Shown here: positions 28,988-37,997 of the stretch, piece by piece | Layout: every line of letters begins with the position of its first letter | Numbering within the stretch: the first letter of the stretch is position 1 | Source: Pseudomonas viridiflava | GTDB taxonomy: Bacteria; Pseudomonadota; Gammaproteobacteria; Pseudomonadales; Pseudomonadaceae | DNA: 64,000 bases | NCBI RefSeq assembly: GCF_900580865.1 | Contig: NZ_UTBZ01000095.1 | Location: 62,001 to 126,000 of the forward strand | Reading direction: 5' to 3' | Made by a program: the position numbers and the translations under genes | Notes under the pieces: generated by a model | What the model was told of the DNA's origin: nothing | Seen by the model: the letters and a program-made list of their open reading frames with translations, nothing else | Databases searched by the model: none

Positions 28988-30283
28988 GTGAGCACACTCG
29001 TCTGCAGTTCCGTCCGCCCTTCCCGTCTTACCACGCTTCGCCCGCGTTCCACTCTCGGCCTGATCGGCTGCAGCAGCCTCGCCCTTGCCTTACCGATGAG
29101 CGCCGATGCCGAAAGTTTTCTCGAAGACAGCAAAGCCACGCTGAACCTGCGCAACGCCTACTTCAACCGCAACTTCGTCAACCCGGCCAACCCGCAGGGC
29201 AAGGCTGAGGAGTGGACGCAGAACTTCATCCTCGATGCCAAATCCGGTTTCACTCAGGGCACCGTCGGTTTCGGCCTCGATCTGCTGGGAATGTATTCGC
29301 AGAAGCTCGATGGCGGCAAAGGCACGGGCGGCACGCAGCTGTTGCCGATCCACGATGACGGGCGCCCGGCGGACAATTTCGGACGGCTCGGCGTGGCGCT
29401 GAAGGCCAAGGTATCGAAGACCGAATTGAAGGTTGGCGAGTGGATGCCGGTGCTGCCGATCTTGCGCTCCGACGATGGCCGCTCGCTGCCGCAGACCTTT
29501 CGTGGCGGCCAGATCACTTCCACCGAGATCAATGGCCTGACCCTTTACGGCGGCCAATTCCGCGGCAACAGCCCGCGCAATGACGCGAGCATGGAAGACA
29601 TGTCGATGAACGGCCGCGGCGCGTTCACTTCCGATCGCTTCAACTTCGGTGGCGGCGAGTACAGCTTCAACGACAAGCGCACGCAGGTCGGCGTGTGGTA
29701 CGCCGAACTCACGGACATCTACCAGCAGCAGTATTTCAATCTCAGCCATAGCCAGCCGGTGGGCGACTGGACGCTCGGCGCCAACCTCGGTTTCTTCACC
29801 GGCAAGGAAGACGGCAGCGCCCAGGCCGGCGACCTCGACAACAAAACCGCGTTCGCCCTGCTGTCGGCCAAATACGGTGGCAACACGTTCTATGTCGGTC
29901 TGCAAAAACTCAACGGCGACGACGCGTGGATGCGGGTCAACGGCACCAGCGGCGGCACCCTCGCCAACGACAGCTACAACGCCAGTTATGACAACGCCAA
30001 AGAGCGCTCCTGGCAACTGCGCCATGACTACAACTTCGTCGCCCTCGGCGTTCCCGGTCTGACCCTGATGAACCGCTACATCAGCGGCGACAACGTGCAC
30101 ACCGGGACGATCACTGACGGCAAGGAATGGGGCCGCGAGTCGGAGCTGGCCTACACCGTGCAGAGCGGCCCGTTGAAAAATCTCAACGTGAAATGGCGCA
30201 ACGCAACGATACGCCGGGACTTCAGCACCAACGAGTTTGACGAGAACCGGATTTTTATCAGTTATCCGATTTCGTTGTTGTAA
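28988..30283 (+). CDS. OprD-family outer-membrane porin
   Basis: This 431-residue protein has a long signal region (cleavage near SADA-ES) and an OprD-type 18-strand barrel. Evidence includes SFLEDSKATLNLRNAYFNR after the signal, GQFRGNSPRNDASMEDM in mid-protein and a C-terminal aromatic/Leu strand (RIFISYPISLL). OprD porins pass carboxylates or basic amino acids. It sits just before the uronate genes, so hexuronates or aldarates are the likely substrates. The start codon is GTG with GGGAG upstream. Confidence 0.92.
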   Translation: MSTLVCSSVRPSRLTTLRPRSTLGLIGCSSLALALPMSADAESFLEDSKATLNLRNAYFNRNFVNPANPQGKAEEWTQNFILDAKSGFTQGTVGFGLDLLGMYSQKLDGGKGTGGTQLLPIHDDGRPADNFGRLGVALKAKVSKTELKVGEWMPVLPILRSDDGRSLPQTFRGGQITSTEINGLTLYGGQFRGNSPRNDASMEDMSMNGRGAFTSDRFNFGGGEYSFNDKRTQVGVWYAELTDIYQQQYFNLSHSQPVGDWTLGANLGFFTGKEDGSAQAGDLDNKTAFALLSAKYGGNTFYVGLQKLNGDDAWMRVNGTSGGTLANDSYNASYDNAKERSWQLRHDYNFVALGVPGLTLMNRYISGDNVHTGTITDGKEWGRESELAYTVQSGPLKNLNVKWRNATIRRDFSTNEFDENRIFISYPISLL

Positions 30284-30308
30284 CCACCAGGCGCCACACC
30301 GGGTTTTC

Positions 30309-30400
30309 CTGTGGGAGTGAGCCTGCTCGCGAAGGCGGCGTGTCAGTCGACATCAACTCTGAATGACATACCGCTTTCGCGAGCAGGCTCGCTCCCACAA
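30309..30400. repeat. family A REP doublet
   Basis: Inverted copies of GTGGGAG(T/C)GAGCCTGCTCGCGAA lie downstream of the porin gene. Confidence 0.9.
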
Positions 30401-30517
30401 GGGGATTGCATTGCAACGAAGGAGTCGCGGTGATTGAAAAGTGAATGAGCCCCTTCCGTCATCTACACCAAAAGTCGCGTTGACAAGTTCCGGAAACCCT
30501 ACCGATACTTCAGTGCA

Positions 30518-30537
30518 GTCATACGACAACCTACAAC
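30518..30537. promoter_or_regulatory. candidate operator before the uronate operon
   Basis: GTCATACGAC followed by AACCTACAAC gives a weak dyad. Its first half resembles the site before oprD. It lies about 30 bases before the udh start. Confidence 0.4.
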
Positions 30538-30568
30538 AAACCTAATAACAATGTGTCCAGGGATTGCC

Positions 30569-31393
30569 ATGACGTCTACCTCTACTCCCCGCGCTCCATT
30601 CAATCGCCTGCTGCTGACCGGCGCTGCCGGTGGCCTGGGCAAAGTCCTGCGCGAACGTATGCGCCCTTACGCCAATGTCCTGCGTCTGTCGGACATCGCC
30701 GCCCTCGCCCCGGCCGTCGATGATCGTGAAGAAGTCGTGCTCTGTGATCTGGCCGACAAAAACGCCGTGCATCAACTGGTCGAAGGCGTCGATGCGATCC
30801 TGCATTTTGGCGGTGTCTCCGTCGAGCGGCCCTTCGAAGAAATCCTCGGCGCCAACATCTGCGGTGTGTTTCACATCTACGAAGCGGCGCGTCGGCATGG
30901 CGTAAAACGGGTGATCTTCGCCAGCTCCAACCATGTCATCGGCTTCTACAAACAGGACGAGCCGCTCGACGCCAGCTCCGCGCGCCGCCCGGATGGCTAC
31001 TACGGCTTGTCCAAGTCCTACGGCGAAGACATGGCCAGCTTCTACTTTGATCGCTACGGCATCGAAACCGTCAGCATCCGCATCGGCTCCTCGTTTCCCG
31101 AGCCGCAAAACCGTCGAATGATGCACACCTGGCTGAGCTTCGACGACCTCACGCAACTGCTTGAACACTCGCTGTACACGCCCAACGTCGGCCACACCGT
31201 GGTCTATGGCATGTCTGACAACAAGGACGTCTGGTGGGACAACCGCTTCGCCAGCCACCTCGGCTTCGAAGCGAAGGACAGCTCCGAAGTGTTCCGCGAA
31301 AAAGTCGAGGCGCAGCCAATGCCGGCCGCCGATGACCCGGCGCGAATTTATCAGGGCGGCGCGTTTGTCGCGGCTGGACCGTTCGGCGACTGA
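30569..31393 (+). CDS. udh: uronate dehydrogenase
   Basis: This 274-residue NAD-dependent extended short-chain dehydrogenase oxidises D-galacturonate or D-glucuronate to the aldaro-lactone. The Rossmann motif TGAAGGLG is at about 14-21. The catalytic YYGLSKSYGED gives the YxxxK pair, with Ser in FASSNHVIGFY. The length fits the characterised Pseudomonas enzyme. The start at 30569 has CAGGGA upstream. It heads the operon that continues with a lactonase and a TRAP transporter. Confidence 0.92.
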   Translation: MTSTSTPRAPFNRLLLTGAAGGLGKVLRERMRPYANVLRLSDIAALAPAVDDREEVVLCDLADKNAVHQLVEGVDAILHFGGVSVERPFEEILGANICGVFHIYEAARRHGVKRVIFASSNHVIGFYKQDEPLDASSARRPDGYYGLSKSYGEDMASFYFDRYGIETVSIRIGSSFPEPQNRRMMHTWLSFDDLTQLLEHSLYTPNVGHTVVYGMSDNKDVWWDNRFASHLGFEAKDSSEVFREKVEAQPMPAADDPARIYQGGAFVAAGPFGD

Positions 31394-31423
31394 TCACCCT
31401 GACAACGACGCAAAGGAATGAGT

Positions 31424-32317
31424 ATGCAAGCCGAATTGATCGTCGATGCCCGCAACGCCGTGGGCGAAAGCCCGGTCTGGGTGGCAGAGGAAAACGCGCT
31501 GTACTGGGTGGATATTCCCAACGGCGGCCTGCAACGCTGGAGCGCTGATACCGGCCATGTGCATGCCTGGAAAACCCCGGAAATGCTCGCCTGCATTTCC
31601 CGTCACAGCCGTGGCGGCTGGATTGCCGGGATGGAGAGCGGCTTCTTTCATCTGCACCCGCACAACGACGGCAGCCTCGACAGCGAACGGCTCGCCAGTG
31701 TTGAGCACCGCCGCAAAGACATGCGCCTCAACGATGGCCGCTGCGACCGCCAGGGTCGGTTCTGGGCCGGCAGCATGGTGCTGAACATGGGCCTGAGTGC
31801 GCCCGAAGGCCGGCTCTACCGCTACGGCGCCGGGCAATCTGGCGTGATCGAAGCGCAGCTCGACGGCTTCATCGTGCCCAACGGCCTCGGTTTCAGTCCC
31901 GACGGCAAAACCATGTATTTGTCCGACTCCCACCCCGACGTGCAATTGATCTGGGCGTTCGATTACGACACCGATACCGGCACGCCGTCGAACCGCCGCG
32001 TCTTCGTCGACATGAACCATTTTCCCGGACGTCCCGACGGTGCTGCGGTGGATGCCGAGGGTTGCTACTGGATCTGCGCCAACGATGCCGGCCTCATCCA
32101 CCGCTTTGCCCCGGACGGTCGTCTTGATTTCTCACTGGAGGTGCCGGTGAAAAAACCGACCATGTGTGCCTTCGGCGGCAGCCGGATGGACACCTTGTTC
32201 GTCACCTCGATTCGTCCCGGCGACGACCACGATCCGCAATCCCTGGCCGGCGGCGTGTTCGCCCTCAACCCCGGCGTCAAAGGCCTGGAAGAGCCGCGGT
32301 TCAAAGATTCGCTGTAA
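31424..32317 (+). CDS. SMP-30/gluconolactonase-family aldarolactonase
   Basis: This 297-residue six-bladed propeller is of the SMP-30 family. Metal ligands are recognisable in GESPVWVAEENALYWVDI (Glu), the Asn of MRLNDGRCD/IVPNGLGFSPDG and the Asp of YLSDSHPD. After uronate dehydrogenase it should hydrolyse galactaro- or glucaro-lactone to the open aldarate; a related P. syringae enzyme is UxuL. The ATG at 31424 was chosen because AGGA lies six bases before it, while the ATG at 31418 directly abuts that site. Confidence 0.88.
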   Translation: MQAELIVDARNAVGESPVWVAEENALYWVDIPNGGLQRWSADTGHVHAWKTPEMLACISRHSRGGWIAGMESGFFHLHPHNDGSLDSERLASVEHRRKDMRLNDGRCDRQGRFWAGSMVLNMGLSAPEGRLYRYGAGQSGVIEAQLDGFIVPNGLGFSPDGKTMYLSDSHPDVQLIWAFDYDTDTGTPSNRRVFVDMNHFPGRPDGAAVDAEGCYWICANDAGLIHRFAPDGRLDFSLEVPVKKPTMCAFGGSRMDTLFVTSIRPGDDHDPQSLAGGVFALNPGVKGLEEPRFKDSL

Positions 32318-32381
32318 CACCCGCCTCTGCTGCACCGCTGTGCCTTGAACACAAAAATAACAAGACTGGAGACTCACCCCC

Positions 32382-33353
32382 ATGAACTTCAAACGCACCT
32401 TGCTGGCCGCTGCACTCCCGCTGATGGTTACCTTCACTGGCGCCGCTCAGGCCCTGCAACTCAAATTCGCTGACATTCACCCCGCCGGTTATCCAACCGT
32501 GGTGGCCGAAGAAAACATGGGTAAGACCCTGACCAAGGAGACCAACGGCGAGCTGACTTTCCAATACTTCCCCGGCGGTGTGCTGGGCTCCGAAAAAGAA
32601 GTCATCGAGCAGATGCAAGTCGGCGCGGTACAGCTGTCTCGCGTCAGCCTGGGTATCGTCGGACCCGTGGTTCCGGACGTGAACGTGTTCAACATGCCGT
32701 TCATCTTCCGCGATCACCAACACATGCGTAACGTCATCGACGGCGCAGTGGGCGACGAGATCCTCGACAAAATCACCAACTCTGAGTTCGGCCTGGTGGC
32801 CCTGGCCTGGATGGACGGCGGCACGCGCAACGTCTACACCAAGAAACCGGTACGCAAGCTCGAAGACCTCAAGGGTATGAAAATCCGCGTGCAAGGCAAC
32901 CCGATGTTCATCGACATGATGAACGCCATGGGCGGTAACGGCATCGCCATGGATACCGGCGAGATCTTCAGTGCCCTGCAGACCGGCGTGATCGACGGCG
33001 CGGAAAACAACCCGCCAACCCTGCTCGAACACAACCACTTCCAGAATGCGAAGTACTACAGCCTCACGGGCCACCTGATCCTGCCAGAGCCGATCGTGAT
33101 GTCGAAAATCACCTGGGAAAAACTGACCCCGGATCAACAGGCGCTGGTCAAGACTGCCGCCAAGGCTGCCCAGGCCGAAGAGCGCGTGCTGTGGGACAAG
33201 AAGTCCGCTGCCAGTGAAGAAAAACTCAAGGCCGCCGGCGTCGAGTTCATCGAGGTCGACAAAAAACCCTTCTACGACGCCACCGCACCGGTGCGGGAAA
33301 AGTACGGCGCGAAGTATGCCGACCTGATCAAGAAAATCGAAGCCGTTCAGTAA
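32382..33353 (+). CDS. dctP: TRAP transporter solute-binding protein (DctP type)
   Basis: This 323-residue periplasmic protein has a signal peptide (cleavage at AQA-LQ). The DctP fold shows LKFADIHPAGYPTV, the conserved Arg in GMKIRVQGNPMFIDM that binds the substrate carboxylate, and EIFSALQTGVIDGAENNPPT. It captures an organic acid. The uronate operon makes galacturonate or glucuronate the best candidate. It is followed by the DctQ and DctM genes. Confidence 0.93.
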   Translation: MNFKRTLLAAALPLMVTFTGAAQALQLKFADIHPAGYPTVVAEENMGKTLTKETNGELTFQYFPGGVLGSEKEVIEQMQVGAVQLSRVSLGIVGPVVPDVNVFNMPFIFRDHQHMRNVIDGAVGDEILDKITNSEFGLVALAWMDGGTRNVYTKKPVRKLEDLKGMKIRVQGNPMFIDMMNAMGGNGIAMDTGEIFSALQTGVIDGAENNPPTLLEHNHFQNAKYYSLTGHLILPEPIVMSKITWEKLTPDQQALVKTAAKAAQAEERVLWDKKSAASEEKLKAAGVEFIEVDKKPFYDATAPVREKYGAKYADLIKKIEAVQ

Positions 33354-33429
33354 CGCCTCCCGCTCCGTCCTCATGAACAAGGCCCGGTGCGCCCGATGAC
33401 TGCGGCGCGCCCGGTTACGGTGGAACCCG

Positions 33430-33957
33430 ATGAAGAATCTACTGCTGCGTATCAACGACAAGATCTACATGACGTGCATCTGGGTCGCCGGCCTTTCCGT
33501 CCTGGCGATTTCCCTGATGATTCCCTGGGGCGTGTTCGCCCGTTACGTGCTGGGTACCGGTTCGAGCTGGCCCGAGCCCACGGCGATCCTGCTGATGATG
33601 GTGTTTACCTTCATCGGCGCCGCCGCCAGTTACCGCGCCGGCGCGCACATGGCCGTGGCCATGCTCACCGATCGCATGCCACCGCACGTGAGATCCGCGG
33701 CGGCGATTTTTTCCCAGCTGCTGATGGCGGCGATCTGCATCTTCATGACGATCTGGGGCGCCAAGCTGTGCATGTCCACCTGGAACCAGTTCATGGCGGC
33801 CCTGCCCGATCTGCGCGTCGGCGTGACCTATTTGCCGATTCCCGTGGGCGGCTTGCTGACGCTGATTTTTGTTCTGGAAAAACTCTTGCTCGGTGACCAG
33901 AGCAAACGGCGGGTCGTGCAGTTCGACCTGGTTGAAGAAAGTGAAGGTGCCGCTTAA
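33430..33957 (+). CDS. dctQ: TRAP transporter small membrane subunit (DctQ type)
   Basis: This 175-residue protein has four membrane helices and the DctQ pattern (VFARYVLGTGSSWPEPTAILLMMVFTF is the conserved helix 2 region). It links the binding protein to the large subunit. Its stop overlaps the dctM start in TAATG, so the subunits are coupled. Confidence 0.92.
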   Translation: MKNLLLRINDKIYMTCIWVAGLSVLAISLMIPWGVFARYVLGTGSSWPEPTAILLMMVFTFIGAAASYRAGAHMAVAMLTDRMPPHVRSAAAIFSQLLMAAICIFMTIWGAKLCMSTWNQFMAALPDLRVGVTYLPIPVGGLLTLIFVLEKLLLGDQSKRRVVQFDLVEESEGAA

Positions 33958-35237
33958 TGGACGCTCTGATACTGCTGGGCAGTTTTATCGCTTTGATCCT
34001 GATCGGCATGCCGGTCGCCTACGCACTGGGCGCCGCCGCGCTGATCGGTGCATGGTGGATCGACATTCCGTTCCAGGCGGTGATGATTCAGGTCGCTTCG
34101 GGGGTGAACAAATTCTCGCTGCTGGCCATTCCGTTCTTCGTGCTGGCCGGTGCGATCATGGCCGAGGGCGGCATGTCCCGTCGCTTGGTGGCGTGTGCCG
34201 GGGTGCTGGTGGGTTTTGTCCGCGGTGGCCTGTCACTGGTCAACATTGTCGCCTCGACCTTCTTCGGCGCGATCTCCGGTTCGTCGGTGGCCGACACCGC
34301 GTCGGTGGGTTCGGTGCTGATTCCGGAAATGGAACGCAAGGGCTATCCACGGGATTTCTCCACGGCCGTGACGGTCAGCGGTTCGGTGCAAGCCCTGCTG
34401 ACCCCGCCCAGCCATAACTCGGTGCTCTACTCCCTGGCCGCCGGTGGCACGGTTTCAATTGCTTCGCTGTTCATGGCGGGCATCGTGCCGGGCTTGCTGA
34501 TGAGCGCCTGCTTGATGGTGCTGTGCCTGATTTTTGCGAGAAAACGCGACTATCCCAAGGGTGAAGTGATCCCGATGCGCCAGGCGTTGAAAATCGTCGG
34601 CGAAGCCCTCTGGGGCCTGATGGCGATGGTGATCATCCTCGGCGGCATCCTCTCGGGGATCTTCACCGCGACAGAGTCGGCGGCGATTGCCGTACTCTGG
34701 TCATTCTTCGTCACCATGTTCATCTACCGCGACTACAAATGGCGCGAACTGCCGAAACTGATGCACCGCACGGTGCGGACGATTTCGATCGTGATGATCC
34801 TGATCGGTTTCGCCGCGAGCTTCGGCTACATCATGACCCTGATGCAGATCCCGGCGAAGATCACCACGCTGTTCCTGACCCTGTCGGACAACCGCTACGT
34901 GATCCTGATGTGCATCAACGTCATGCTGCTGTTGCTCGGCACGGTGATGGACATGGCGCCGCTGATCCTGATCCTGACGCCAATCCTGATGCCGGTGATT
35001 CTCGGTATCGGCGTCGATCCGGTGCAGTTCGGCATGATCATGCTGGTCAACCTCGGGATCGGATTGATAACGCCGCCGGTGGGTGCGGTACTGTTTGTCG
35101 GTTCGGCGGTGGGCAAGGTCAGCATCGAGAGCACCGTGAAAGCGTTGCTGCCGTTCTATGCCGTGCTGTTCCTGGTGTTGATGTTGGTGACTTACGTGCC
35201 GGCACTTTCGCTGTGGTTGCCGCATTTGGTGTTGTAA
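33957..35237 (+). CDS. dctM: TRAP transporter large membrane subunit (DctM type)
   Basis: This 426-residue membrane protein has about twelve helices and forms the sodium-coupled transport pathway. Family signatures are IPFFVLAGAIMAEGGMSRRLV, FFGAISGSSVADTASVG, TPPSHNSVLYSLAAGGTVS and GLITPPVGAVLFVGSAVGKVS. It ends the uronate operon; a family B repeat follows. Dehydratases for the resulting aldarates are not in the window. Confidence 0.94.
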   Translation: MDALILLGSFIALILIGMPVAYALGAAALIGAWWIDIPFQAVMIQVASGVNKFSLLAIPFFVLAGAIMAEGGMSRRLVACAGVLVGFVRGGLSLVNIVASTFFGAISGSSVADTASVGSVLIPEMERKGYPRDFSTAVTVSGSVQALLTPPSHNSVLYSLAAGGTVSIASLFMAGIVPGLLMSACLMVLCLIFARKRDYPKGEVIPMRQALKIVGEALWGLMAMVIILGGILSGIFTATESAAIAVLWSFFVTMFIYRDYKWRELPKLMHRTVRTISIVMILIGFAASFGYIMTLMQIPAKITTLFLTLSDNRYVILMCINVMLLLLGTVMDMAPLILILTPILMPVILGIGVDPVQFGMIMLVNLGIGLITPPVGAVLFVGSAVGKVSIESTVKALLPFYAVLFLVLMLVTYVPALSLWLPHLVL

Positions 35238-35245
35238 CAATCTGA

Positions 35246-35330
35246 AAGATCGCAGCCTTCGGCAGCTCCTACAGAAGCCGCATTTCCTTGTAGGAGCTGT
35301 CGAGTGAAACGAGGCTGCGATCTTTTGATC
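35246..35330. repeat. family B inverted repeat
   Basis: GATCGCAGCCTTCGGCAGCTCC and the TGTAGGAGCTG...GATCTTTTGATC arm face each other in the convergent gap between dctM and a TauE gene. Confidence 0.9.
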
Positions 35331-35340
35331 TTACCCACGC

Positions 35341-36141
35341 TCAGGCGCGAAATAGCATGTAGGCCGCCACCACCAGACAGACACTGGCAAACCCCACCTG
35401 CAACGCCCGCGCCGGCACTCGCGCACAGAGCTTACGGCCGATGATCATGCCGACAATGCTGGCGACGATGAACGCCGCGCCCTGCCCGTCAATCCGCACA
35501 CCGGCGTGAAACGAGCCGATCACCCCGATCGCCGAAATCAGACTGATCACCATCAACGACGTGGCGACAATTCCGCGCATCTGCACATCGGTCAGTTGCT
35601 TGAACGCCGGCACAATCAAAAAGCCGCCACCGACACCGAGCAATCCGGACACCACGCCAGTAATTGCGCCCAGCGCCGCCAATGTAGCGGTGCATTTGGC
35701 GGTCCAGTCGAAGCGCCCGGTGTCTTCATTGAGCATGCAGTTCTTCTGGCCCCAACTGGCGTGACCGTGATCGCTCGGCCCCTCCTGCTGGCGCTCGCGA
35801 CGCAGCATGCGCCAGGCCACCATGACCATCAGCAGACTGAACAGGACCATCAGGATTTTGTCCGACAACTGGTGCGCGAAGTAAATACCCAACGGCGAAA
35901 ACACCGCACCCAACGCCGCAATCAGCAACGCCGCGCGATAACGCACCAGGCCATGACGCAAACCGTCGATAGCACCGACCGCCGCCGCACTGCCGACCGC
36001 AAACAACGCCACCGGCGCTGCCTGAGTCATCGTCCAGCCAAGCCCGAGCACCAGCGCCGGCACCGCGAGAATCCCGCCGCCGGCCCCGGTCAAGCCGAGG
36101 AGCAATCCCATCACCACGCCAAACAGACTTGCCAGCAACAT
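35341..36141 (-). CDS. TauE/SafE-family transporter of the sulfide locus
   Basis: This 266-residue membrane protein has two TauE/SafE repeats (GLTGAGGGILAVPAL and GLLGVGGGFLIVPAF). Next to a sulfide:quinone reductase and a persulfide-type sensor it probably exports sulfite or thiosulfate formed during sulfide oxidation. A short soluble loop with HGHASWGQKNC lies in the middle. It begins nine bases after the SQR stop, so the two form an operon. It is a distant paralogue of the TauE protein in the selD operon. Confidence 0.9.
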   Translation of the reverse strand: MLLASLFGVVMGLLLGLTGAGGGILAVPALVLGLGWTMTQAAPVALFAVGSAAAVGAIDGLRHGLVRYRAALLIAALGAVFSPLGIYFAHQLSDKILMVLFSLLMVMVAWRMLRRERQQEGPSDHGHASWGQKNCMLNEDTGRFDWTAKCTATLAALGAITGVVSGLLGVGGGFLIVPAFKQLTDVQMRGIVATSLMVISLISAIGVIGSFHAGVRIDGQGAAFIVASIVGMIIGRKLCARVPARALQVGFASVCLVVAAYMLFRA

Positions 36142-36150
36142 AGGGTTTTC

Positions 36151-37395
36151 TCAGTCAACCTTGGACAGACCAGTCAGCCACTCGCGGCCCTTGAGCATGC
36201 CGTTCCAGTAGAACCATGGCAGCAGCGACGCCTTGAGAAACCACGCCGAACGTCGCGCCACAGTCGGGTCCAGAGGAAAGGTCGGCAGCAACTTACCGGC
36301 ATAACCGAACTCGGCGAGAATCACCTTGCCCTTCTCCACCGTCAGCGGACAGGAACCGTAGCCGTCGTACTTCAACGGCAGTGGTTGTTGCTTGCGCAGG
36401 GCGAGCAGGTTTTCCGCCACTACCACGACTTGCTTGCGCACCGCCGCGGCAGTTTTCGCGTTGCTGGTGCCGCAGATATCACCGAGTGCAAACACCTCGG
36501 GATAGCGCGGATGTTGCAGGCTGTGCGGATTGACTTCGCACCAGCCGGCGGCGTCAGCCAGCGGACTTTGCGCAATGAAATCCGGCGAAACTTGCGGCGG
36601 CACGACGTGCAGCAGATCGAAGCTTTTCGCCTCGCGGGTGACATTGCCGTCAGCGTCCTTGATCTCGAACCACGCGGTTTTCGCCGGGCCGTCGACCTTG
36701 ACCAGATTCGAGTTGAACGCCAACTGCGCGTTGTACTTTTCGATGTACTTCATCAACGGCGGCACGAACGTCGCCACGCCGAACAGCGCGGCGCCGGCCA
36801 GATTGAATTCGACATTGATGTTGTTCAGCGCTCCGCTTTTCAGCCAGTGATCGCAAGACAGATACAGCGCTTTTTGCGGCGCGCCGGCGCATTTGATCGG
36901 CATCGCCGGTTGGGTGAACAGCGCTTTGCCGCCGCGCAGTTTCTGCACCTGATCCCAGGTGTACTGCGCGTGCTGGTAGCTGTAGTTGGAAGTAACGCCG
37001 TGCTGGCCGAGGCTTTCCTGCAAGCCTTCGATCTTCTCCCAGGCCAGGCGCAGGCCGGGACAAACGATCAGGTTCTGGTAGCTGACCGTGCGTTGATCGT
37101 TGAGAGTGAGTTGGCGCTTGTCCGGGTCGATCGCGGTGACCGCCGCTTGCAGCCAGCTTGCTTGCTTTGGCATGACCTTGCTCATCGGCCGGGCGGTGTC
37201 TTTGACGTCGTAGGCGCCACCGCCGACCAGCGTCCACGCCGGTTGATAGTAATGCTGGGCGCTGGGTTCGATCACGGTAACTTTCAGAGCCGGATCACGT
37301 TTGAGCAGACTGGCGACGAAACCAATACCGGCCGTACCGCCGCCGATCACCACGATGTCTGCACTGATGGATGGGCCCCAGTGTTGATCGTTCAT
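36151..37395 (-). CDS. sqr: sulfide:quinone oxidoreductase
   Basis: This 414-residue FAD enzyme oxidises sulfide to persulfide or sulfane sulfur and reduces quinone at the inner membrane. The N-terminal FAD motif is VVIGGGTAGIGF. C169 in IKCAGAPQKALYLS and C349 in YDGYGSCPL match the two redox cysteines of the mitochondrial-type enzyme. The second FAD contact is FALGDICG. A C-terminal amphipathic segment (FLKASLLPWFYWNGML) suits membrane binding. The ATG at 37395 has AAGGAA upstream. Its neighbours are a TauE exporter and a BigR-type sensor. Confidence 0.9.
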   Translation of the reverse strand: MNDQHWGPSISADIVVIGGGTAGIGFVASLLKRDPALKVTVIEPSAQHYYQPAWTLVGGGAYDVKDTARPMSKVMPKQASWLQAAVTAIDPDKRQLTLNDQRTVSYQNLIVCPGLRLAWEKIEGLQESLGQHGVTSNYSYQHAQYTWDQVQKLRGGKALFTQPAMPIKCAGAPQKALYLSCDHWLKSGALNNINVEFNLAGAALFGVATFVPPLMKYIEKYNAQLAFNSNLVKVDGPAKTAWFEIKDADGNVTREAKSFDLLHVVPPQVSPDFIAQSPLADAAGWCEVNPHSLQHPRYPEVFALGDICGTSNAKTAAAVRKQVVVVAENLLALRKQQPLPLKYDGYGSCPLTVEKGKVILAEFGYAGKLLPTFPLDPTVARRSAWFLKASLLPWFYWNGMLKGREWLTGLSKVD

Positions 37396-37449
37396 TGCTT
37401 GTTCCTTTTGCTGCACGCAAGGATTGTTCTAGCCAAACCACAAATCCCA

Positions 37450-37540
37450 ATGTGGGAGCGAGCCTGCTCGCGAAGGCGGCGTATCAGTCGATGCAAGTAT
37501 TGCCTGACCTAGCGCTTTCGCGAGCAGGCTCGCTCCCACA
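37450..37540. repeat. family A REP doublet
   Basis: Inverted copies of TGTGGGAGCGAGCCTGCTCGC lie between the sensor gene and sqr. Confidence 0.9.
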
Positions 37541-37564
37541 TTGAACCAGTGTCATGGCTGGCAT

Positions 37565-37912
37565 TTATTGATGGCCCAGACTTTTCAGCACGGCCCCGCA
37601 ATACAGTCCCGACAGGGTCTTCATCACCTGAATCACTTCCGGACTGGCGAGCCCATAAAAAATGTACTTGCCTTCACGACGGGTCGCGACCAGCCCTTCA
37701 TCACGCAGAATGCCCAATTGCTGAGACAGCGTCGGCTGGCGCACGCCGGTCATCTTTTCCAGTTCGCCAACGTTGCGTTCGCCCTGGGTCAGTTGACAGA
37801 GGATCAACAGGCGATCCTCATTGGCCATGGCCTTGAGCAACGCGCAGGCCTTGGAGGCCGAGGCGCGCAGTTGGGCAACTTCACATTCGGTCAGACTGGA
37901 TTGCATTTGCAC
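37565..37912 (-). CDS. ArsR-family persulfide sensor (BigR/SqrR type)
   Basis: This 115-residue winged-helix repressor carries two cysteines at the positions used by BigR/SqrR: C39 in LLILCQL and C105 in GLYCGAV. In those proteins sulfane sulfur links the pair and releases DNA. C10 and C23 are extra. The recognition helix is RQPTLSQQLGILR. It is divergent from the MBL-fold gene across 85 bases with an A/T-rich dyad, and upstream of sqr and tauE on its own strand. Confidence 0.9.
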   Translation of the reverse strand: MQMQSSLTECEVAQLRASASKACALLKAMANEDRLLILCQLTQGERNVGELEKMTGVRQPTLSQQLGILRDEGLVATRREGKYIFYGLASPEVIQVMKTLSGLYCGAVLKSLGHQ

Positions 37913-37936
37913 GATGCCTTCAAGGTCACTTAAGCT

Positions 37937-37967
37937 GCGAACATTATGTTTTTAGATAAAGTGTTGC
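37937..37967. promoter_or_regulatory. candidate sensor operator
   Basis: GCGAACATTAT and ATAAAGTGTTGC form an imperfect A/T-rich dyad in the gap between the sensor gene and the MBL-fold gene. Confidence 0.45.
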
Positions 37968-37997
37968 AACCCATTTCCCTTGTTCAGGTTGGTGTCC

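Noticed and set aside
35506-37512. 668-codon open frame on the plus strand
   Set aside because: It is antisense to sqr and tauE and runs through a repeat at its end; no protein family is recognisable.
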